NCBI RefSeq assembly: GCF_003688555.1
Contig: NZ_REFR01000009.1
Span: 124,001-188,000, forward strand
DNA length: 64,000 bases
Direction: 5' to 3'
Origin: Eilatimonas milleporae
GTDB taxonomy: Bacteria > Pseudomonadota > Alphaproteobacteria > Sphingomonadales > Kordiimonadaceae
In this document: in pieces, positions 1 to 9,047 of the stretch
How the letters are laid out: each line of letters starts with the position of its first letter
How positions within the stretch are numbered: position 1 is the first letter of the stretch
Notes under the pieces: model-generated
Told to the model about the DNA's origin: nothing
Seen by the model: only the letters and a program-made list of their open reading frames with translations
Database searches by the model: none
Program-made: the position numbers and the translations under genes

Positions 1-179
1 TGCGGCCGACATTCCCGGCCGACCGCTTTCATCAACTTCAAAGGACCCAATGGCTCACGCCTCAAAACCGCCTCAAGGTCTTTCAAGGCGGCCTCCCGGC
101 GTTTATGCCCGCTACACCAGTCCGCGTCAAACCTCAGCGTGTCGCATGGCTTTATCATGCCATGCGACATATTCTCCAT
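1..179 (-). CDS. Possible 5' end of an unrecognised protein (partial, runs off left edge)
   Basis: A minus-strand frame opens at ATG 179 and stays open for 59 codons to the window edge; it begins MENMSHGMIK. GAGAAG directly precedes the first ATG and a GGAG precedes a second ATG three codons on, so either could be the start. I recognise no family in the visible part. The gene would be divergent from the uracil-DNA glycosylase at 363. It could be a chance open frame; the missing 3' part would decide. Confidence 0.35.
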   Translation of the reverse strand, partial: MENMSHGMIKPCDTLRFDADWCSGHKRREAALKDLEAVLRREPLGPLKLMKAVGRECRP

Positions 180-280
180 CTTCTCACGGCAAAACCATTT
201 TTTAAGATATATGTGATTTAGAGACATTGGGTCGTGTCTCAAGTCGCCTGGACACACAGCATCTTGCAAAACGCGGCAAA

Positions 281-307
281 TTGACAGAAATATTAAATAG
301 ATATTCT
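281..307 (+). promoter_or_regulatory. Candidate promoter for the uracil-DNA glycosylase / lytic transglycosylase pair
   Basis: A perfect -35 hexamer TTGACA (281-286) is followed after a short 15-base spacer by TATTCT (302-307), in an AT-rich stretch upstream of the ATG at 363. The spacer is shorter than optimal, so this is only a candidate. AAGGAAGG near 345-352 is the likely ribosome binding site of the gene downstream. Confidence 0.3.
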
Positions 308-362
308 TAAAAGCGGCGCCTGCAAGGCAGGCAAACGGAGCAGAAGGAAGGCCGGCACCACC

Positions 363-1175
363 ATGTCGCCAAGCGAAAACACAGCCTTGGCCGCACTGGA
401 TTGGCTTGTTGCCATGGGGGCGGACGATATGGTGGGAACTGTGCCTGTCAACCGTTTCGCACCACCGCCGGTAACGGACGCCGCGGCTCAGGACCGGATA
501 CAGGGCCAGTCGGGTCCGCCGCCGAAAGCAACCCCGACACCCATCGCCGCAAAACCGGTACAACCTGCCTTTGGCGCGGGTCCCGTCGCGGCGGCGGAAG
601 CGGCGGCGCGCGTGTCGAGCCTGGACGAATTGCATGATGCGATGAGAGCCATCGATGGCGGCGTATACAAAAGGTCTGCCAAGTCCTTTGTTTTTTCCGA
701 TGGAACCCGCAAGGCTCCCCTTATGGTGATTGGCGAGGCCCCCGGCGCGGAAGAGGACCGGACCGGCAAACCCTTTGTCGGTCCATCCGGCCATCTGTTG
801 GACAAAATGCTGGCAGCCGCAGGCTATAGCAGGGACAGGAACGCCTACATCACCAACATCGTGCCGTGGCGGCCGCTCGGAAACCGCAACCCTGAACCGG
901 CCATGGTCAGCATGTATTTGCCATTTCTGCATAAACATATAGAGTTGTCTGGCCCGAAAGTCGTTTTGCTGATGGGGGCGGTGGCAGCCAAAACACTTCT
1001 GGAAACGGAAGAAGGCATTACACGCATGCGCGGAAAATGGCGGGAAATCCGGCTGGGTAGCGGCGTTTTCGACGCCATGCCGACTTATCATCCGGCCTAT
1101 TTGCTGCGCCAACCCCATGCCAAGGGGCTGGCATGGCGCGACCTTCTGACCGTCAGGGACCGTATAAAGGCATGA
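363..1175 (+). CDS. Uracil-DNA glycosylase, family 4-like, without cysteines
   Basis: The product (270 aa) should remove uracil from DNA, starting base-excision repair in the cytoplasm. The C-terminal 160 residues carry the family-4 motifs: GEAPGAEEDRTGKPFVGPSG (motif A with the water-coordinating region), TNIVPWRPLGNRNP, and the leucine-loop motif YHPAYLLRQP. The first ~85 residues are a Pro/Ala-rich, low-complexity extension. Family-4 enzymes usually hold a 4Fe-4S cluster through four cysteines, but this protein has none: the usual DGC is DGG and the second region reads VPWRP. Its stop codon overlaps the ATG of the transglycosylase gene (ATGA), so the two are probably co-translated. Confidence 0.85.
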   Translation: MSPSENTALAALDWLVAMGADDMVGTVPVNRFAPPPVTDAAAQDRIQGQSGPPPKATPTPIAAKPVQPAFGAGPVAAAEAAARVSSLDELHDAMRAIDGGVYKRSAKSFVFSDGTRKAPLMVIGEAPGAEEDRTGKPFVGPSGHLLDKMLAAAGYSRDRNAYITNIVPWRPLGNRNPEPAMVSMYLPFLHKHIELSGPKVVLLMGAVAAKTLLETEEGITRMRGKWREIRLGSGVFDAMPTYHPAYLLRQPHAKGLAWRDLLTVRDRIKA

Positions 1176-3001
1176 TTACCTCTACCATAACCGGGCGCAG
1201 CCTGATCGTTTCCTTGACAATACTGGCGATGTCAATCGCTGTTGCCGGTATTGCCCCGTCCGCGCGGGCTGCCCGGCAGGTCGGGGCGGAACTGGTGCCC
1301 CGTGTGCTGAGTGTGGAGGATATCGACAAATACCGCCGTATTCTGGAGGTGCAGGCCGATGGGCGGTGGAAAGAAGCGGACGCCCTTATCGACAGTCTGG
1401 AAAGCGATATCCTGATGGGGCATGTGCTGTTCCAGCGCTATATGCATCCAACCGCTTATCGCAGCAAATACAGCGAACTGGCCGCCTGGCTGAAAAACTA
1501 TGCCGATCATCCAAGCGCCTGGCGGGTTTACCGTCTTGCCCGGCGGCGCCAGGCACGCGCCCATGCGCCGCGCCGTCCGGAAGAAACACGCTATCCCGGT
1601 GTCACCGGCCAGTCGGCGGCGCCAAAACCGGCCGCACCGAAACGGGCCAAGGCAGAACGCACCAGTGTAAACCGCATGCTGTCGCGCGTACGCCGCCATG
1701 TCCGCCGGGGCGAACCGGAACGCGCCGAAAAACGATACTGGGCCATGCATGCGCGCGACATTCTGGTCCCCCACGAGGAGGCCGATGCCCTGGAGCGCAT
1801 CGCCGCCAGTTACTATTATAAAGGTAACGACATCAAAGCCCGCGCCCTGTCCATGGAAGCGGCAAGACTGGCCCGCGCTTTTGAACCCACCAGTGACTGG
1901 ACGGCGGGGCTGGCCCATTGGCGGCTGGGCGATCCATCGGGTGCCTACAGTCATTTCGATACGCTAGCCCGCAGTGACCGGGCCAGCAAATGGCTGTTGG
2001 CCGCAGGCCATTTCTGGGCCGCGCGCGCAGCCCTTCAGATCAACCGTGCGGGACTGGCGCAGGACCACCTTCTGGACGCCGCCGGATACACGGAAACCTT
2101 TTACGGCCTGATCGCCGCCCGCCAGTTGGGGCTTGATCCGGTCATTGACTGGACGCCACCGCCATTGACAGCCAAGGCGATGGACAAACTGCTGGAACAC
2201 AGGGCGATAACGCGCGCCATCGCCCTGACCGAGATCCGGCGCGACGACATCGCGGATGAAGAATTGCGTTTGCTCTGGGGCCGCGAGGGCACGGATGTGC
2301 AGGACGCACTGCTGGCGTTTGCAGCGGCTGTAAACCTGCCTGCCATACAGATACGTCTGGGCCGTGTCGGCGGCACCGGACATATAGCCCCGACAGCGGT
2401 ACGCTATCCCCTGCCGGAATGGGCGCCTGTGGACGGGTTTCGCATTGACCGGGCCCTGATTTTCGCCATGGTGCGCCAGGAAAGCGATTTCCGCACCCGC
2501 GGCCTCTCCCGCGCCGGTGCGCGCGGCCTGATGCAGGTGATGCCAGCCACCGCCAGTTATATCGCCAGAGATCGCTCCCTCTTCAGGCGCAACCGAAACC
2601 GCCTGTACGAACCCGAGTTCAACATGGCATTGGGCCAGCAATATATCGAACATCTGCTGGCCGAAGACTATGTCGAGGGTAATCTGTTCATGCTGCTGGC
2701 CGCCTACAATGGCGGTCCGGGCAGCCTGATCAACTGGAAAACGGAAGTCCCTTATGAACAGGACCCGCTTCTGTTCATTGAATCCATAGGATTTTACGAG
2801 ACAAGGATATATATCGAACGGGTGATGGCCAATCTTTGGCTGTACCGCATGCGCCTAGGTCAGGACACACCCAGCCTGGACGCCATTGCATCCGGTGCCT
2901 GGCCTGTCCTGGAACTTCTGGATACAGCGGATGAAAGGCAGATCACAGCCCAGCGCGCCGCCCGCCTTGCGGCACGTGTCCGTCATATTGCCGATGACTA
3001 G
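1172..3001 (+). CDS. slt: Soluble lytic murein transglycosylase (Slt70 type)
   Basis: This 609-aa periplasmic enzyme should cleave peptidoglycan glycan strands to 1,6-anhydromuropeptides. The ATG at 1172 overlaps the upstream stop (ATGA) and gives a clean N-terminal signal peptide (hydrophobic SLIVSLTILAMSIAVAGI, then Ala-x-Ala). A frame opening earlier, at 1133, would bury this signal and is rejected. After a long alpha-helical superhelix region, the C-terminal SLT domain carries the catalytic glutamate in VRQESDF, then RGLMQVMPATA and LLAAYNGGPG. The length fits Slt70. The cell-wall role fits none of its neighbours, so the operon looks organisational only. Confidence 0.9.
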   Translation: MITSTITGRSLIVSLTILAMSIAVAGIAPSARAARQVGAELVPRVLSVEDIDKYRRILEVQADGRWKEADALIDSLESDILMGHVLFQRYMHPTAYRSKYSELAAWLKNYADHPSAWRVYRLARRRQARAHAPRRPEETRYPGVTGQSAAPKPAAPKRAKAERTSVNRMLSRVRRHVRRGEPERAEKRYWAMHARDILVPHEEADALERIAASYYYKGNDIKARALSMEAARLARAFEPTSDWTAGLAHWRLGDPSGAYSHFDTLARSDRASKWLLAAGHFWAARAALQINRAGLAQDHLLDAAGYTETFYGLIAARQLGLDPVIDWTPPPLTAKAMDKLLEHRAITRAIALTEIRRDDIADEELRLLWGREGTDVQDALLAFAAAVNLPAIQIRLGRVGGTGHIAPTAVRYPLPEWAPVDGFRIDRALIFAMVRQESDFRTRGLSRAGARGLMQVMPATASYIARDRSLFRRNRNRLYEPEFNMALGQQYIEHLLAEDYVEGNLFMLLAAYNGGPGSLINWKTEVPYEQDPLLFIESIGFYETRIYIERVMANLWLYRMRLGQDTPSLDAIASGAWPVLELLDTADERQITAQRAARLAARVRHIADD

Positions 3002-3040
3002 ATCAAGCACCGCAAACCAGAGCCCGTCAGCGAGACAGCG

Positions 3041-3565
3041 ATGCCAGACGACAGCCCACGCTTCATCCCCGTCAATATAGCCGTTCTTACAGTATCGGAC
3101 ACGCGGACGCTGGATGATGACAAGTCAGGCCGGACGCTTGTCAAACGGATTGAGAAAGCGGGGCATTATGTTGCCGCGCGTACCATCGTGTCCGACGACG
3201 CCAAGGATATCAAAAGCCAGATCAAGAACTGGCTGACCGATGATCAGATCCAGGTCATCATTTCAACGGGCGGCACGGGCATAACGGGGCGCGATGTAAC
3301 CCCGGATGTCTTTGAGGCCCTTTATGACAAAGCCATTCCCGGCTTCGGCGAACTGTTCCGCATGTTGTCCTACGAGACCATCGGCACCAGCACGATCCAG
3401 AGCCGCGCGACCGCCGGCCTCGCCAAGGGAACACTGCTGTTCGCCCTGCCGGGCTCGACCGGGGCGGTCAAGGACGCCTGGGACAAAATACTGGTCAGTC
3501 AGCTGGACAACCGCCACCGACCCTGCAATTTCGTCGAATTGATGCCCCGTTTTGCGGAAGGCTGA
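3041..3565 (+). CDS. moaB: Molybdenum cofactor biosynthesis protein B
   Basis: This 174-aa MoaB/Mog-fold protein belongs to molybdopterin cofactor synthesis, where MoaB/Mog proteins adenylylate molybdopterin. Typical motifs are visible: [17 protein letters not shown] near the N-terminus, [16 protein letters not shown] in the middle, and [16 protein letters not shown] near the C-terminus. The start ATG lies 39 bases after the transglycosylase stop, so it may belong to the same transcript. No other moa gene is present in this window. Confidence 0.92.
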   Translation: MPDDSPRFIPVNIAVLTVSDTRTLDDDKSGRTLVKRIEKAGHYVAARTIVSDDAKDIKSQIKNWLTDDQIQVIISTGGTGITGRDVTPDVFEALYDKAIPGFGELFRMLSYETIGTSTIQSRATAGLAKGTLLFALPGSTGAVKDAWDKILVSQLDNRHRPCNFVELMPRFAEG

Positions 3566-3753
3566 CCCACGGCACCGAACGGGTGTGCCCACCGCGCGAA
3601 CGGCCTTGTGCAACCATGCATACTTTCTCCTTTGCGCACTGCTTCACCGTCGCCTAATGTCAGCCTGGACATGACAGTTTCGTGACGGACGGGGCGGCTT
3701 TCGTACCGGCAAACGGTCGCCGCCGCAGGGCCGCACAGTGGGGGTAAAACAGC

Positions 3754-5244
3754 GTGGACGATACGGTTACGGCAGGATCGGGCGAGGATCGCGGCGGCTT
3801 TATCAATTTTCTAGTGGATCTGATCCGTCTTCTTGACAGCTTCGTCTTCAGCGAAGTGACCGTTGCCGGCATTTCCATCGCCTGGATTGTGGTGTGGATG
3901 GCGGCACCGATGGTGGTGCTGACCTTTTATTTCGGCTTCATCAATTTGCGCAGCTTCAAACGCGCCTACAAAGTATTGACGGGGCGGTATCACGACAGCA
4001 CTGCCCCCGGTGAGGTGACGCAGTTTCAGGCCCTGTCAACCGCTTTGTCCGGCACAGTGGGTCTGGGCAATATTGCCGGCGTGGCGGTGGCCATATCCCT
4101 CGGCGGGCCAGGCGCCACATTCTGGATGATACTGATCGGCCTGTTCGCCATGACACTGAAATTCGCCGAATGTACGCTGGGTGTAAAATACAGGGAAATC
4201 CGCGCCGACGGCACCGTCGCGGGCGGCCCCATGTATTATCTGGAAAAAGGGTTGAAAGGGCGCGGCCTTGGCCGGTTGGGCAAGGGGCTGGCATGGACCT
4301 ATGCCCTGCTGGCTGTGCCGACCCTGCTACAGGTGGCCCAGGTCAACCAGGCATACAGCCAGGTCAGTGCCGTTACCGGCCTGAACGGCCAGGGTTGGGC
4401 CTGGAGTTTCGGCGTGGCAATCGCGCTGTTGACGGCGGTTGTCATCATCGGCGGCATTCGTTCCATCGCCAGTGTCACAGCCCGTCTGGTGCCGCTCATG
4501 ACGGCAGTGTACATTACCGCCGCCATAACCATCCTTATAGGCCATGCGGGCGCTATTCCGGATGCATTCATGACCATTATGGCAGGAGCTTTCAATCCTG
4601 ATAGCATCACAGGCGGCATCGCCGGCGTGATTATCATCGGGATGCAGCGCGCCGTCTATTCCACGGAAGCGGGCCTCGGGTCGGCCACCATGGCGCATGC
4701 GGCAGCCAAGACCAACGAACCCGTGTCGGAGGGCATGGTGGCCCTTATGGAACCTTTCGTGGATACAGTGGTGGTATCGACCATGACGGCACTGGTGATC
4801 ATCGTCACCGGTCTGTACCGCGTTGAAGGGTTGAATGATATCCAAATGACATCCGCCGCTTTCGGATCGGTCATAAGCTGGTTTCCCTATGTCCTGGCCA
4901 TCGCGGTTCTGATGTTCGCGTTTTCGACCATCATCAGTTGGGGCTATTATTCCGGCAAAATCTGGGAATTTGTCTTCGGCGGGTCGGAGCGATCGATGAA
5001 TCTGTTCAAGATTGTCTTCTGTACGGCCCTCGTACCGGGCGCCGTTTTTTCCGTCCGTGAGGTTTACATGTTGATGGACAGCCTGTTTTTTCTGATGGCC
5101 ATTCCCAACATTATCGGCATCTATTTCATGGCAGGAGAGTTGAAAAGCGACCTGAAAAGCTATCTCGCACGTTTGAAATCCGGCGAAATCGCCGAACGGA
5201 TGCCCGAAAGCCGCTCTCTCGCCAAGGAGACAAGCGCACCATGA
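3754..5244 (+). CDS. Sodium:alanine/glycine symporter (AGCS family)
   Basis: This is an inner-membrane carrier (496 aa) predicted to import alanine or glycine with sodium. The AGCS signature region is clear: FINLRSFKRAYKVLTGRYHD, then QFQALSTALSGTVGLGNIAG (first membrane motif), GAGLGSATMAHAAAKTNEP-like YSTEAGLGSATMAHAAAKT, and about ten hydrophobic segments. The start is GTG 3754, preceded by GGGGGT nine bases upstream. Its stop overlaps the start of the next gene by four bases (ATGA). Confidence 0.9.
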   Translation: MDDTVTAGSGEDRGGFINFLVDLIRLLDSFVFSEVTVAGISIAWIVVWMAAPMVVLTFYFGFINLRSFKRAYKVLTGRYHDSTAPGEVTQFQALSTALSGTVGLGNIAGVAVAISLGGPGATFWMILIGLFAMTLKFAECTLGVKYREIRADGTVAGGPMYYLEKGLKGRGLGRLGKGLAWTYALLAVPTLLQVAQVNQAYSQVSAVTGLNGQGWAWSFGVAIALLTAVVIIGGIRSIASVTARLVPLMTAVYITAAITILIGHAGAIPDAFMTIMAGAFNPDSITGGIAGVIIIGMQRAVYSTEAGLGSATMAHAAAKTNEPVSEGMVALMEPFVDTVVVSTMTALVIIVTGLYRVEGLNDIQMTSAAFGSVISWFPYVLAIAVLMFAFSTIISWGYYSGKIWEFVFGGSERSMNLFKIVFCTALVPGAVFSVREVYMLMDSLFFLMAIPNIIGIYFMAGELKSDLKSYLARLKSGEIAERMPESRSLAKETSAP

Positions 5245-5768
5245 TAAAGCGGGTCATTTTCTGCATCGCCGCGCCGATCGCGATTGCCCTAAGCGCCCTT
5301 GTTATGTCCAAGTTCACGGACTTCACACCGGTCCAAGCGGATCCCGCATCGGATATAACGGAAATCGCAATAACACTGGACCAGCTTCATGACTATGCGG
5401 CAAGTGCCGATTGGCCGCGCTATTTCGCACTGTATCACGCTGATGCCGTTTTTCTGGGGACGGACGCGGGCGAGCGCTGGGACAAGCCTACATTCCAGGC
5501 CTATGCCGCCCGCACCAAAGGCTGGATCTACACGCCGAGGGAACGGCACATCAATCTGACGCCAGACGGTCGGACAGCCTATTTCGACGAAATTCTCGAC
5601 AGCCGGAATTACGGCACATCGCGCGGTACCGGCGTGCTGATTCGCGATAATGGCGCCTGGCGGCTGCTCCAATACCATCTGACCTTTCCGATCCCGAATG
5701 ATCTGGCCAAAGAAATCACCATGATGATTCAGGGATTTGAGAGGAAAGCAACGGATACGGACGGATAA
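5241..5768 (+). CDS. Exported SnoaL/NTF2-like domain protein
   Basis: A 175-aa protein with an N-terminal signal or anchor (VIFCIAAPIAIALSALVMS) and one NTF2-fold domain of the SnoaL-like type. The alternation DQLHDYAASADWPRYFALYH, a central DEILDSRNYGTSRGTG, and the closing GAWRLLQYHLTFPIPN are typical of this fold. No catalytic set can be assigned, and the family is functionally diverse. Translational coupling to the symporter (ATGA) suggests a linked role at the envelope, but nothing more specific is supported. Confidence 0.7.
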   Translation: MIKRVIFCIAAPIAIALSALVMSKFTDFTPVQADPASDITEIAITLDQLHDYAASADWPRYFALYHADAVFLGTDAGERWDKPTFQAYAARTKGWIYTPRERHINLTPDGRTAYFDEILDSRNYGTSRGTGVLIRDNGAWRLLQYHLTFPIPNDLAKEITMMIQGFERKATDTDG

Positions 5769-5920
5769 CGGAACGGGTTTGTCTTGAAACTGAAGCCGTC
5801 GCCCCGCAAGCTGAAAAAAGGGATGGGACGCAAACGCGGTCAGGTCATTAACGGCCGACAAGGTTAACCGGAAACGGGTTGAGACCTTTCGGGGCTTTTT
5901 GTGCTCTGTGGAGATACCGC

Positions 5921-6763
5921 ATGTTCAGCTCGGCGCTCGGCACAGGTGAAATGGCTGACAGCCTGAAAGAATTTTTTGCTTACTGGGGCCATCTCAGAGG
6001 CGAAAAAGACATGCTTGTGCCTTTTCATTTTACCTTTGACCTTGGCCGACTGGGCGCAATCCTGCCGCGTATGTGCCTGATGAAAAGGCTGACGCCGGAC
6101 GACATCACCGTTGGACTGGCCGGCTCCGCCATGGATCAGGGATTTGCCCAACCGCTTACGGGTATGAATGTGTTTGACCTGACCGCCGCCGGCGAGCGCC
6201 CGCTTGCCAGACGGTTTTACAACGCCCTTCTGGATTGGCCATGTGGCGCCCACTTTCTGGAGACACGCCGCATCATGCGCAGCGGCGGAACAATGGCCAT
6301 CGCCACGTCGGAAGTGATGCTTCTACCCCTGGCCGATCGCAAGGGCATGCCCGCCTACCTTATCGGGTCCGCCAGAATTTCCGGCGAGGTCGGTCCCCTA
6401 CGGCTGACCGACCATATCTTTCACGATGACGCCGAACGTCGGCATATCCGCTTTCTGGATATCGGGCGGGGCACACCGCCCATCCACATGGAAATACCAC
6501 CAAAGACCCCATTTGCGGCAGAACGTGCCGCCCGGCGCTGGTGGGAGCGTTTCCTGCCGCAGGGCCTGCGCCCAGCAACCTGGGCAAAGGCGCCGAAACC
6601 GGCCCACCAGGACAGTTGTGTGGAGACCTACGTTGAAGGTCTGGCGAATGAACGGACCGCACAGGGACCCGCTATAACATCCGGTGATCATATCACCAAA
6701 CGCGGCGACACACAGGCGGTTCCCCTGTCGAAAGGCACCGGGGCAAAAACGCGCATTGTCTGA
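5921..6763 (+). CDS. PAS_5-type regulatory domain protein
   Basis: A 280-aa cytoplasmic protein whose first ~150 residues match the layout of the alphaproteobacterial PAS_5 domain: FFAYWGHLRGEKDM, a proline-containing LPRMCLMKRL strand, a Gly/Ala turn, GMNVFDLTAAGERPLARRF, and a final beta sheet ending in MLLPLADR. The C-terminal ~60 residues are low complexity. ATG 5921 is chosen because GGAG lies eight bases upstream; an earlier in-frame start at 5879 has no such site. Proteins of this family usually act as stand-alone sensors, but their ligand is unknown. Confidence 0.65.
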   Translation: MFSSALGTGEMADSLKEFFAYWGHLRGEKDMLVPFHFTFDLGRLGAILPRMCLMKRLTPDDITVGLAGSAMDQGFAQPLTGMNVFDLTAAGERPLARRFYNALLDWPCGAHFLETRRIMRSGGTMAIATSEVMLLPLADRKGMPAYLIGSARISGEVGPLRLTDHIFHDDAERRHIRFLDIGRGTPPIHMEIPPKTPFAAERAARRWWERFLPQGLRPATWAKAPKPAHQDSCVETYVEGLANERTAQGPAITSGDHITKRGDTQAVPLSKGTGAKTRIV

Positions 6764-6793
6764 AACCGGTTCGGCAGAACGATCAGGCGGATT

Positions 6794-7606
6794 TCATTGC
6801 TCGGCCTGACCGATGCGCGAGGCCACCTTGAACATGAGGCGCGGGAAAAACCGCTTGATCCACAAGGCATGCATTTCCGCACCCTTGCCTACGGGTATTT
6901 CCGGCGTTCCTTTGTCAAATCCTCGCATGATGACCCTGGCGCAGTCTCCGACATCCATACCGCCGGCAATATTGTTGTCGGTCTGGCCGAAGCGGCTGCC
7001 ATCCCCTTTCAACGCATTCTGTGAGATCGCTGTGCGGATAAACCCGGGGGTGATGGTCGTGACCTTGATACCCCGATGCGCGACCTCGGCACGCAAGGCA
7101 TCGAAGAAACCCATCATGGCGTGTTTGGCGGCGCAATAACCGGTCCGCTGCGGCGCCCCAACCTTACCCGCGACAGAGGCGGTCACCGCCAGATGGCCGG
7201 ATTCCTGCTCAAGCATGATTGGCAGCACAGCCTTGGTCAGGGCGATCTGGCCAAACACATCCACTTCGAACAACCGGCGGTATGTAGCCATGTCGGTGTC
7301 AATACAAAGGGCCCGCTGCGAAATACCGGCATTGTTGATCAGCATATCTATGCGCCCGGTAAACGCCTTGGCCGTCTGTACAATATCAGGCAAAGCCGTT
7401 TCATTCGTCACATCCAACGGCAGGATCATCACGGCATTCGCCTCTGTCCCTCGCTCCACACAAAGGTTTTTAACCCGTGCCAGTTCATCTTCCCGCCGGG
7501 CGGACAGAATCAAGGGGGTCCCGCGCGACGCAAATTCGAGCGCAAGTGCCTCGCCAATCCCGGAAGAAGCCCCAGTGATCCAGACCGTGTCACCGTTTGT
7601 CATCAT
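6794..7606 (-). CDS. Short-chain dehydrogenase/reductase
   Basis: A 270-aa NAD(P)-dependent oxidoreductase of the classical SDR family. It shows the cofactor motif TGASSGIG, an NNAG motif (LINNAGIS), the catalytic Ser in TASVAGK and the YCAAK active-site Tyr-Lys pair. A basic C-terminus (WIKRFFPRLMFKVASRIG) resembles membrane-proximal SDRs. The start ATG at 7606 follows AAGGGGGA; a second ATG lies three bases on. It sits 23 bases after the CoA-transferase stop, so the two are probably one operon acting on an acyl or related substrate that cannot be named. Confidence 0.85.
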   Translation of the reverse strand: MMTNGDTVWITGASSGIGEALALEFASRGTPLILSARREDELARVKNLCVERGTEANAVMILPLDVTNETALPDIVQTAKAFTGRIDMLINNAGISQRALCIDTDMATYRRLFEVDVFGQIALTKAVLPIMLEQESGHLAVTASVAGKVGAPQRTGYCAAKHAMMGFFDALRAEVAHRGIKVTTITPGFIRTAISQNALKGDGSRFGQTDNNIAGGMDVGDCARVIMRGFDKGTPEIPVGKGAEMHALWIKRFFPRLMFKVASRIGQAEQ

Positions 7607-7629
7607 ACGTCCCCCTTGAAAGATCGGCC

Positions 7630-8862
7630 TCAGGCGATCAGACCGCGTGCGCGCCATGATTGTCTGAGGCTGCCATCAATTCCCAGTTCGGACAATATCT
7701 CATCTGTGTGTTGACCCAGAAGCGGCGGGGCCATATCCGCATGCATCAGTTCGCCGTCCAGACGCAATGGGGGCGCCACCTGGGGAACCGCGCCGGACAA
7801 GGGGTGCGGCAAGTCAAAACGCAAACCACGCGCAACGGCGCTCGGCTCGGCGAAGGCCGCATCCAAGGCATTGACCGGCCCGGCCGGCACACCCGCCGCC
7901 TTCAGGGACGATACCCAGTCAGACGTGGTGCGGCATGCCATGATCCCGGCCAGAACCGGTACAATATCGGCCCGGTTTTCCACACGGGCCCGGTTGGTGG
8001 CGAAACGCGCATCGTCTGCCAGACCCGGACGGCCGGCCACACGGGCAAAGGCCCGAAACTGGCCGTCATTGCCGGCTGCCAGCACCATCTGTCCATCCAG
8101 GGTCGCAAACACCTGATATGGAACGATATTGGGGTGTGCATTACCGCTGGGTCCGGGAACGTTGTCACCGATCAGATAATTCATCGCCTGATTGGCCATC
8201 AGTCCCAGACTGGCATCGAACAATGCCATATCGATATGGCGTCCACGCCGCCTGCCTGCCTGATCCGCCCGCCCGCGTTCATTCAGGGCCGCAAGAATGG
8301 CGATAACGGCATACAGACCTGTCGCAAGGTCAGCCATGGCAATACCGGCCTTGTGCGGGACGGCATCCACGCCCGTATCGGGCCCGGTGACGGACATCAG
8401 GCCGGCCATGGCCTGAATGACAAAGTCATACCCCGGGCGAACCGCATCAGGTCCGCTCTGACCAAACCCGGTGATCGAACAATAGACAATGGACGGGTTC
8501 AGTGCAGACAGGCTTTCATAGTCCAACCCATGGCGTTTCAGCCCGCCAGCCTTGAAATTCTCGATCAGCACATCACTGTCGGCAGCCAGACGGCGGATGA
8601 TATCCCGACCTTCCGGCGTGGCAATATCCAGGGCCAGCGAGCGTTTGCCCCGGTTTGCCGCCAGATAATAGGCGGCCTCATCGGTTTCCCGGCCATCGGT
8701 GTCACGCAGGTAAGGCGGCCCCCAGCCCCGGGTGTCATCGCCACTGCCCGGACGCTCCACCTTGATGACATCGGCACCCAGATCCGCCAGCACCTGCCCG
8801 GCCCACGGTCCGGCAAGAACGCGCGACATATCCAGTACCCGCACACCCTGAAGCGGTTTCAT
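7630..8862 (-). CDS. CaiB/BaiF-type family III CoA transferase
   Basis: A 410-aa enzyme that should move CoA between carboxylic acids. Typical CaiB features are the N-terminal LQGVRVLDMSRVLAGPWAGQ, DLGADVIKVERPGSGDDTRGW, the NRGKRSLALD motif, and the catalytic aspartate in AGIAMADLATGLYA. Length is standard for the family. It leads the minus-strand pair with the SDR at 6794. The substrate cannot be predicted from sequence. Confidence 0.9.
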   Translation of the reverse strand: MKPLQGVRVLDMSRVLAGPWAGQVLADLGADVIKVERPGSGDDTRGWGPPYLRDTDGRETDEAAYYLAANRGKRSLALDIATPEGRDIIRRLAADSDVLIENFKAGGLKRHGLDYESLSALNPSIVYCSITGFGQSGPDAVRPGYDFVIQAMAGLMSVTGPDTGVDAVPHKAGIAMADLATGLYAVIAILAALNERGRADQAGRRRGRHIDMALFDASLGLMANQAMNYLIGDNVPGPSGNAHPNIVPYQVFATLDGQMVLAAGNDGQFRAFARVAGRPGLADDARFATNRARVENRADIVPVLAGIMACRTTSDWVSSLKAAGVPAGPVNALDAAFAEPSAVARGLRFDLPHPLSGAVPQVAPPLRLDGELMHADMAPPLLGQHTDEILSELGIDGSLRQSWRARGLIA

Positions 8863-8931
8863 ACCTTACCCTCCCAACCTGGCCCGGCATGGAAAACCGG
8901 CCCCTTTGTCAAACACAGCATCACGTCATGT

Positions 8932-8943
8932 GCAACATGTTGC
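8932..8943. repeat. Perfect 12-base palindrome, candidate operator
   Basis: GCAACATGTTGC reads the same on both strands. It lies about 70 bases before the CoA-transferase start and about 105 bases before the plus-strand membrane gene at 9048, in the only intergenic space between these divergent genes. Its size fits a TetR- or MarR-like dimer site, but no regulator gene is nearby. Confidence 0.4.
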
Positions 8944-9047
8944 CGTTGCCATAACAGATGCGGCAGAGAGGGGCATTGCATTTGCAGCCCGATCCGACAT
9001 AGCTTCGGGCGCAGGGCTCTTGTGCCCGTCTCCGAGTGAAAGGCCCC

